Below are positions 7,200 through 11,392 of a stretch of 11,392 bases of DNA, in pieces. A program made the translations under genes and the position numbers. Each line of letters starts with the position of its first letter. Positions within the stretch are counted from its first letter, which is position 1. Origin of the DNA: Verrucomicrobiota bacterium (GTDB taxonomy: Bacteria > Verrucomicrobiota > Verrucomicrobiia > Verrucomicrobiales > Akkermansiaceae); the NCBI GenBank assembly GCA_008932955.1, contig WBXE01000065.1, positions 1-11,392 of the forward strand, in the 5' to 3' direction. The notes under the pieces are model-generated. The model made no database searches, was not told the DNA's origin, and worked only from the letters and a program-made list of their open reading frames with translations.

Positions 7200-7403
7200 C
7201 ATGCGCGTCAAGTTAAGGTTTGTGGGGGATGGTTCGTGACGATTTTTACCACTGAGGTACTGATTGTCACTGATACCATTGAAATATATTTTGAATTTCT
7301 TATCAGTGCCATCAGTGGTAAGCAGTGTTTCAGTGGTTTCTTAGCCACGATTTATCGCGACGTTGTAGTTTTTCGACCGATTCGTCTTAGCATGACGCGC
7401 ATG
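7200..7403. mobile_element. 204-bp MITE-like element between P1 and P2
   Basis: The ends are inverted repeats: CATGCGCGTCAAGTTAAG (7200-7217) and, read inward from the other end, CATGCGCGTCATGCTAAG (7403-7386), 15 of 18 matching, with the outer 11 perfect. A 9-bp direct repeat flanks it on both sides. The interior is AT-rich and nearly palindromic: several CACTGA-type words on the left (7250-7255, 7259-7264, 7268-7274) are mirrored by TCAGTG words on the right (7302-7308, 7311-7319, 7330-7337) around an AT core near 7281-7295. It encodes no protein, so any transposition would depend on a transposase elsewhere. Its right end stops 2 bases before the P1 stop codon, and its left end supplies an ATG in frame with P2. 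Confidence 0.75.
7248..7337. repeat. Internal ACCACTGA/TCAGTGGT inverted-repeat array
   Basis: ACCACTGA at 7248-7255 is complementary to TCAGTGGT at 7312-7319 and again at 7330-7337, so two alternative foldbacks are possible, with further CACTGAT/ATCAGTG pairs inside. As RNA from either strand this would form a long AU-rich hairpin. It forms the core of the inserted element and, if transcribed between P1 and P2, may affect mRNA stability or expression of P2-D2. Confidence 0.6.
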
Positions 7404-7412
7404 GGTGTTCGG
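7404..7412. repeat. Right target-site duplication of the MITE-like element
   Basis: GGTGTTCGG, partner of 7191-7199 (one mismatch). It lies immediately downstream of the P1 stop codon (7417-7415) on the coding strand. Confidence 0.65.
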
Positions 7413-7414
7413 GT

Positions 7415-7894
7415 TCATTGCGAGCGGATCACGGTGCGGGATTTAGCATAACTGCGCCCGCCTATCTGGTAGGTGAGCACGCTTTGAACTTTCCATACTT
7501 TCATACTGGCCGGATTGGTGGCCGGGGTGCCGCTGCCGCTGTCGATCGGCAAATTATTAGAATCGGGAAAACGGGTGCGCAGCACGGTGCCCGTCACCGC
7601 TACGCCGCCGCTGAGCTGCCCGAGTTGGACGCTGCTGCTGGTGGTCGTCGGATAGGCCGGCCACGGCGAGGTGGCGGAGGTTAGGGTGGCGAAGGGCAGG
7701 CGCTCGGCATAGGCCCGCTCGTAGGATACGTAGGCATCCGAGAGCGCCTGCTGCAGCGCCCACTGGCGCGGTTGGAGGATATTGAGCGCAAGTTTCAACA
7801 TCACCAAGCCGATGAGCGTGAGAATCGACAGCGAGATAGTGGCCTCCACCAACATAAATCCGCGCCGCCGCTTTCCGGCCTTGCCGCACGGCAA
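7415..7894 (-). CDS. P1: type IV prepilin-like protein, probable TTG start (159 aa)
   Basis: The processing site RRRG/FMLVEA has Gly at -1, Phe at +1 and Glu at +5, followed by a hydrophobic helix (about residues 13-35), then Ser/Thr-rich beta-type sequence ending in a QIGGRSYAKSRTVIRSQ tail. A small minor-pilin or major-pilin fold is likely. The start is uncertain: the only in-frame ATG near the site lies inside the motif (FMLVE), so a non-ATG start is needed. TTG at 7894 gives a 12-residue basic leader and is my choice; a CTG at 7906 is an alternative. The frame stays open to 8431 but there it is the shadow of the opposite-strand gene E. A dyad (7879-7896) covers the proposed start. The stop is followed by the inserted element that separates P1 from P2. 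Confidence 0.8.
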   Translation of the reverse strand: MPCGKAGKRRRGFMLVEATISLSILTLIGLVMLKLALNILQPRQWALQQALSDAYVSYERAYAERLPFATLTSATSPWPAYPTTTSSSVQLGQLSGGVAVTGTVLRTRFPDSNNLPIDSGSGTPATNPASMKVWKVQSVLTYQIGGRSYAKSRTVIRSQ

Positions 7895-7896
7895 GG
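7879..7896. promoter_or_regulatory. Dyad CCTTGCCG-CA-CGGCAAGG in the P1/E divergent region
   Basis: A perfect 8-bp inverted repeat with a 2-base spacer, 20-37 bases upstream of the E start (7916) and covering the proposed TTG start of P1. With only 21 bases between the two divergent starts, this is a natural place for a shared regulator to bind. The spacer is too short for a good RNA loop, so a DNA-binding site is more likely than a hairpin. It may also be fortuitous coding sequence (PCGKAG). Confidence 0.35.
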
Positions 7897-7915
7897 ATTC
7901 CGTCAGCCTTGGACT

Positions 7916-8521
7916 ATGAATGCACCGTTTCGCGCTTGGGCCTGGTGTGCCGCCTTCCTGCTGCTGGGCGGTGGCCGGGTGAGCGCCCAAGCATTGCTGG
8001 AGCCGCCGTTCGGGCTGCATTGGGGCGATACGCCGGAAAAATTGTTGGGCTGGGCGGGCCGCCACGCGTTGGACGTAAGCATCGCGCTGCCAGGCGACCA
8101 AGCGGGGTTGCGCATCATCAAGATTCAGCCGCGCAAGGGCATGCTGCCGGGGAGTCAGGCGGCGGCGCTGGATGGGCGCTTCCTCGGCGGCAGGCTCTAC
8201 GAATTGACGGTGCACTACTTTGATCCGGAAGCCACCGCCGATACCATGGCCGCGCGCTTTGAGACGTTGCGCAAGCAACTCGGCGTGCAGCACGGGGCGT
8301 TTGCCGCCGACCAACAGCAACGGACGGTGGAGGACAAGTTTGCGACCAAGACGTTGGCGTTTCATCGGGAACCTGTGAAGGGGTTGTTCGTGCTGCTGGC
8401 GCTCACCGAGGTGGAGGACTTGCTGCGGCAATCCAGAGACGCACGGTTTTCCCTAATTTATCGCAACGAAAATTTCAAGAATGAAATGCAAAAAGAGTTC
8501 GACGGCCTACCAAGCCCTTGA
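7916..8521 (+). CDS. E: secreted protein of unknown function (201 aa), antisense within cassette I
   Basis: The signal peptide covers residues 1-24 (ending RVSA before Gln25) and fixes the start at 7916; the open frame further upstream to 7772 is the shadow of P1. The mature protein opens with PPFGLHWGDTPEKLLGWA, followed by RGG-free mixed alpha/beta sequence including LYELTVHY, an amphipathic helix around ARFETLRKQLG, and LLALTEVEDLLRQ near the C-terminus. I recall similar PFGL-WG-starting exported proteins in Verrucomicrobiota with no assigned function. It is the only plus-strand gene: it converges on C2 with a single base between the two stop codons, and diverges from P1 with 21 bases between the starts. 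It therefore splits cassette I into A2-B2-C2 and P1-P2-D2 and is antisense to any read-through transcript. Confidence 0.85.
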   Translation: MNAPFRAWAWCAAFLLLGGGRVSAQALLEPPFGLHWGDTPEKLLGWAGRHALDVSIALPGDQAGLRIIKIQPRKGMLPGSQAAALDGRFLGGRLYELTVHYFDPEATADTMAARFETLRKQLGVQHGAFAADQQQRTVEDKFATKTLAFHREPVKGLFVLLALTEVEDLLRQSRDARFSLIYRNENFKNEMQKEFDGLPSP

Positions 8522-8522
8522 T

Positions 8523-9545
8523 TCATTCGGCCGTTGAGAAGTTGGTGTTCATGGTGATAACTCTTTGAATATCGAAACTGACATAGGCCAGCCGATCCGT
8601 GCCAAACGGCGTTACGGTTAGCAGTTCCATGGTCCAGTGGCCGTCATCTGGAAACACAGAGTCGTAGCTTTGTAGCGTCAGCACCCGGCTTAGCGGCACG
8701 GTGTCGCTGATGACCAAGGCAGAACCAGGCACAACGGTTCCGGTAGTTCCGAGTGCCGGATTGCCCTTATAGACTTGCGCATAAGTGGTCGAATTGGGGT
8801 ACAGGTCGTTGAGCGTCAGGGTGAGTAGCGGCATGGTAAAGCGAATCAACATCCCTTGGGTGATGCCGGCCATCGAGCCGTCGGCCACCGGCCAGATTTG
8901 AATGAACTGCGAGGCCAACTGGGACGCCGGCGCTTGATAGTCCGCCAGCGAAAACACCGAAAAGCGCTCCTCGCCGCGAACTTTTGTCCGCACCGCTCCC
9001 GGCACCGCGTTCACGGTGTAGGTCAGGGTCTGCAAGCCGTTGGTGGCGACTGATGCTTGGGTCAGCAAGGTGGCCTGCGTTCGATCCAGGCTCACGCCTG
9101 TTCCACCCGTGCCGTAAGATTGCACATAATGCATCAGGGTGACGCTCTTCGAGGCGGCCGGATCCGTCGTCCCACTGAGTAACCCGGCCATCGTGACATC
9201 GACGTAGAACGGGCGGTCCGCCCGCGTCCTCGGGATGGTTGGATAGGGATCTTCCGAGCGGACCACCACGGTGGCCTGGGGCACATAGGCACCGACATAC
9301 CTGGTGTCCAACAAATAACTCGTGAGCGGCGAGGACAGGACGGTCCACAATTCAAAGCGGGCACCTCCCGGATTAATCGCCAGCGCGGACAGTTGGGAGC
9401 CGGTGGCTGCCACCGTTGCGTCCCACTGGACTGCAGTGGGCAGCTGGATTTGGCGAATGAAGTTGGTGTAGGTCGTGGTTTGGGCCGGGGCCAGCGCAGA
9501 AGTGGCCAGAAGCACGGGAAGCAGGCGCTGCGGAATGGCATTCAT
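8523..9545 (-). CDS. C2: secreted cassette protein C, unknown function (340 aa)
   Basis: The signal peptide covers residues 1-21 (ending LAPA before Gln22) and the mature protein starts TTTYTNFIRQIQ, as in C1. The conserved blocks of C1 are all present (TRADRPF, HYVQSYG, KVRGEE, SVFSLADYQ, IQIWPVADGS, NDLYPNSTTY and the C-terminal LLTVTPFGTDRLAYVSF); the protein is 5 residues shorter, mainly from a gap after SPLT. Two internal Cys of C1 (in SCFVG and NLCHY) are replaced by Arg and Met, so no conserved disulfide is implied. The start overlaps the B2 stop as ATGA. The stop is separated by one base from the convergent stop of E, leaving no room for an intrinsic terminator. Confidence 0.9.
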   Translation of the reverse strand: MNAIPQRLLPVLLATSALAPAQTTTYTNFIRQIQLPTAVQWDATVAATGSQLSALAINPGGARFELWTVLSSPLTSYLLDTRYVGAYVPQATVVVRSEDPYPTIPRTRADRPFYVDVTMAGLLSGTTDPAASKSVTLMHYVQSYGTGGTGVSLDRTQATLLTQASVATNGLQTLTYTVNAVPGAVRTKVRGEERFSVFSLADYQAPASQLASQFIQIWPVADGSMAGITQGMLIRFTMPLLTLTLNDLYPNSTTYAQVYKGNPALGTTGTVVPGSALVISDTVPLSRVLTLQSYDSVFPDDGHWTMELLTVTPFGTDRLAYVSFDIQRVITMNTNFSTAE

Positions 9546-10096
9546 GGTTTGATTGGTTGAGTTGATTTTGCGGAAGGCGGGACTTTGGGGGCGAGCAATG
9601 AAATGGGCCCTCCCTGATAGGTCGCGACCACCAGGTTGCGGCTTTTGGCGAGCAGCTTGCGGGTGTCCTCCGCAATCGGTTCATTGCCCTCGGCTTGTAC
9701 GCGGCTGATCTCGACGGTGGTGATCCAGCCGCGGTTGGCGGCGAAGAAATCCGCCCATCCGACAATTTGCGCGGCCGGGGAGATTTTCAAGCGTTCGGTG
9801 TAAGCATCGGGGATTTGCAGGATCGCGTGCTTGGGCACCAGCGTGGCGATGCCGTCGAAACACAGAATGTCCGACTGGCTGAGCAAATCTTGTGGGTGAT
9901 TGAGCGTGGCAGGATCCACGGCCTTGGTCACAGGCAGGGTTTTCATCGGATCCACTTGACTGGCGTTGCGCTGGGCCAGGACCAGTTGCTCCTCGGTTAC
10001 CGCGTCGCGCATCACCGGTCCTTCGGCCGTGGCCTTGGCAGCCATGGCGGCACTCACCGCTATGGCAAACCCTCTTGCTAGAGTCTTGGTTTGCAT
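9542..10096 (-). CDS. B2: secreted cassette protein B, unknown function (184 aa)
   Basis: The signal peptide covers residues 1-24 (ending ATA before Glu25). The conserved core matches B1: DLLSQSDILCF, ATLVPKHAIL, GWADFFAANRGWITTVE, QAEG and VVATYQGGPIS, again ending in a Pro/Lys/Thr tail. The single Cys in the DILCF block is conserved between the two copies; a lone conserved Cys in an exported protein could mark an intermolecular disulfide, which is inference. The gene starts 4 bases after the A2 stop and its stop overlaps the C2 start (ATGA). There is no Shine-Dalgarno sequence; the bases before the ATG read CCTCCTGATCCG. No characterised family recognised. Confidence 0.88.
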   Translation of the reverse strand: MQTKTLARGFAIAVSAAMAAKATAEGPVMRDAVTEEQLVLAQRNASQVDPMKTLPVTKAVDPATLNHPQDLLSQSDILCFDGIATLVPKHAILQIPDAYTERLKISPAAQIVGWADFFAANRGWITTVEISRVQAEGNEPIAEDTRKLLAKSRNLVVATYQGGPISLLAPKVPPSAKSTQPIKP

Positions 10097-10100
10097 CGGA

Positions 10101-10853
10101 TCAGGAGGTGCGGAAGGTGATGAGGAGCACGAGATCTTGGAAATCGTAGCCGGGATCGGATTTGTTGGTATGGGTCAGTTCCATGAAAACAACCACATCC
10201 ATCGGGCCGATGCGCACTTTGTTCGACGCATCCAGATAGGGTTTGAGGAAGGTTTCCAGGGAGGGGGCGTTGTAAGCCGGAACATAGCTGGGACAAGCAT
10301 CGCCGTTGACCAAGGTTTGCACATTGCTGCCGTTGGTGGAGTTGAAGAAGGTGAACCAGGATCTATTGTAGTAATACTGGCCGCCGAAATCCAGGGCCTT
10401 ACCCGAGGTGACGTTGAGGGTCTTGATGATTCCCTGCGTTTTGACAATCGTGTCGGTTTGCTTGCCGTCAAAGATGGTGGTCCAGCTTGACGAGCCGTTG
10501 TAGCGGAGCTTGGCGGCGGTCTCGATGTAGTTGATTGTGCCATTGGAGTTTTGGGTGGTCACGCCGGCCCCGAGGATTCGGATGTCGCAGATCAGGTTCT
10601 GATTGGGCGTGACCGTGGCCCCGAGAGCACCCGTGACCCCTGTCTCATTGGTGATAGTGAGGAATTTCTTAATCACCGATGGATAACTGATGTTCCACGT
10701 CAGGGTCGGTTTAGTGCCGGTTTGCACCTCGGTCGGGTAGGCGGTTAGCGAGCCGGTGGGAATCGAGGGCTGGGTGGTTTGCGCCTGTGCTTGTGGCGAA
10801 GCCATCACGCAAAGAATGAGTGCCGCGGCGGCGGCTAAATGTTTGGATTTCAT
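10101..10853 (-). CDS. A2: secreted cassette protein A, unknown function (250 aa)
   Basis: The signal peptide covers residues 1-24 (ending ASPQAQA before Gln25) and sets the start at 10853; the open frame up to 11078 is the shadow of the upstream gene. The mature part starts with GSLTAYP and KPTLTWNISYP, then a stretch about 8 residues longer than in A1, then NLICDIRILGAGVTTQ, SSWTTIFDGKQTDT, DFGGQYYYN, LETFLKPYLDASNKVRIGPMDVVVFMELTHTN and a C-terminal GYDFQDLVLLITF. It is about half identical to A1, the most divergent pair of the duplication together with B. It starts 58 bases after the upstream gene, behind an A/C-rich leader (AACAACCCACC before ATG), so either an internal promoter or co-transcription with the upstream gene is possible. 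Confidence 0.88.
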   Translation of the reverse strand: MKSKHLAAAAALILCVMASPQAQAQTTQPSIPTGSLTAYPTEVQTGTKPTLTWNISYPSVIKKFLTITNETGVTGALGATVTPNQNLICDIRILGAGVTTQNSNGTINYIETAAKLRYNGSSSWTTIFDGKQTDTIVKTQGIIKTLNVTSGKALDFGGQYYYNRSWFTFFNSTNGSNVQTLVNGDACPSYVPAYNAPSLETFLKPYLDASNKVRIGPMDVVVFMELTHTNKSDPGYDFQDLVLLITFRTS

Positions 10854-10911
10854 GGTGGGTTGTTGGGGTGGGTTGGTTGCGGACTGGAATGATCTATCGG
10901 AGGAAGGCGGT

Positions 10912-11392
10912 TTACGGCGTGTGCAGCCAGGGGCCTGGTGGCACTTCGCGGTCCTCGGCGAAGCGCCACTCGACGCTCGCGCCGCTGCGGAGCTGGAGGA
11001 AATCGCGCACGGCGGGGCTGAGGTCGATGCCGGCGTTGCTATTGCGGTTAGGCAAGGGGTCGGCGTTGCCGAAGACATACTGCCAGTGGTCTACCGCGAA
11101 GGGGCCGACGTCTTCCCACTGCGCATAACAGACGCGGCCCTCATGGTGGATGGCCAGCCAGCGGTCCTTGCACACCGAAATGCCGTCGCTCCGATAGCTT
11201 TGCCAAAACCACGGAATCACCTCGCTCGCCTCGGGCCGGTGGACCCCACCCATCGTCACGTCGTTGTAGGGCAGGGCCACGTAAAACGGGTTGAGCAAGG
11301 GCGTGAAGCGTGCCGGTTGATACCCGGCACGTTGGTCGGGATCGTCGTAGCCGCCGAAATTCGCCACCCAGTTCGGATCCCACGCGCTGCGG
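10912..11392 (-). CDS. Double-psi beta-barrel (RlpA-like) secreted protein, C-terminal part
   Basis: The frame is open to the window edge, so the N-terminus is missing; 159 residues are visible, ending VPPGPWLHTP before TAA. Features in order: Pro/Tyr-rich NPFYVALPYND, a CKDRW motif, WLAIHHEGRVCYAQWEDVGPF, a VFGNADPLPN segment, and AGIDLSPAVRDFLQL. The D-x-G-P-F motif followed by I-D-L-S is the pattern of the RlpA/expansin-like double-psi beta-barrel, which in RlpA binds or cleaves denuded peptidoglycan glycan strands. The two Cys may form a disulfide. I recall similar proteins in Verrucomicrobiota without known activity, so a cell-wall role is inference. It reads in the same direction as cassette I and ends 58 bases before A2. 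Confidence 0.7.
   Translation of the reverse strand, partial: RSAWDPNWVANFGGYDDPDQRAGYQPARFTPLLNPFYVALPYNDVTMGGVHRPEASEVIPWFWQSYRSDGISVCKDRWLAIHHEGRVCYAQWEDVGPFAVDHWQYVFGNADPLPNRNSNAGIDLSPAVRDFLQLRSGASVEWRFAEDREVPPGPWLHTP

Larger units (their letters stand above)
4441..10853 (-). repeat. Cassette I of the duplicated A-B-C-D module
   Basis: A2-B2-C2, then the interruptions E, P1 and P2, then D2. The A, B, C and D genes have full-length paralogues in the same order and orientation at 1-3856, so the module is a tandem duplication. This copy carries the two canonical prepilin genes. Confidence 0.85.

Noticed and set aside
7161..7451. Plus-strand ORF of 96 codons across the inserted element
   Set aside because: It covers the palindromic element plus the ends of P1 and the P2 upstream region; the composition is that of a repeat, not a gene.
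7895..8431. P1 extended to 8431
   Set aside because: That part is antiparallel to gene E, has low-complexity shadow composition, and would put an implausible 190-residue leader before the prepilin site.
10854..11078. N-terminal extension of A2 by 75 codons
   Set aside because: It overlaps the barrel protein gene in another frame, and the internal ATG gives a signal peptide matching A1.
1..11392. CRISPR arrays, tRNA or rRNA genes, transposase genes
   Set aside because: No regularly spaced direct repeats, cloverleaf-like or rRNA-like sequence, or transposase motif was seen on either strand.

Overview
The window looks like a piece of a Verrucomicrobiota chromosome. This rests on three things: recalled family resemblance (prepilin-like gene cassettes with large GspK-like subunits are typical of this phylum), start codons without Shine-Dalgarno sequences, and high-GC codon use. 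No taxonomic marker gene is present, so the assignment is an inference. Almost everything is read from the minus strand, from high to low coordinates.

Layout in transcription order: (1) 11392-10912, the C-terminal part of a secreted double-psi-beta-barrel-like protein, cut by the window edge. (2) Cassette I: A2 (10853-10101), B2 (10096-9542) and C2 (9545-8523), three Sec-exported proteins of unknown function in a tight run. An opposite-strand secreted protein gene, here called E (7916-8521), follows. Then come two prepilin-like genes, P1 (7894-7415) and P2 (7124-6594), and a 718-residue GspK-like large pilin/pseudopilin D2 (6597-4441). (3) A gap of about 580 bp holding a cluster of hairpins and an AT-rich upstream region (3857-4440). 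(4) Cassette II: A1 (3856-3125), B1 (3128-2547), C1 (2550-1513), a 19-codon bridging ORF (1520-1461), and D1 (1464-1), which runs off the window after 488 codons.

Cassettes I and II are paralogous copies of the same A-B-C-D module. C and D are roughly two-thirds or more identical by eye, A and B roughly half. Cassette II has no P1/P2 pair; its C and D genes are joined only by the 19-codon ORF. Most junctions are 4-bp ATGA stop/start overlaps, which suggests translational coupling. The sequences suggest that A, B and C cross the inner membrane by Sec, while P1, P2 and D are type IV pilin-like subunits with N-terminal anchors. Together they could form or decorate a pilus-like or pseudopilus-like surface structure. 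No assembly ATPase, secretin or prepilin peptidase is in the window.

The clearest mobile-element signal is a 204-bp MITE-like element (7200-7403) between P1 and P2. It has 18-bp terminal inverted repeats (15/18 matching) and an abutting 9-bp target duplication (8/9). Removing it on paper restores an ATGA overlap between P1 and an in-frame, longer P2. The element therefore appears to have split a once-coupled gene pair, and its own end supplies a replacement in-frame ATG.
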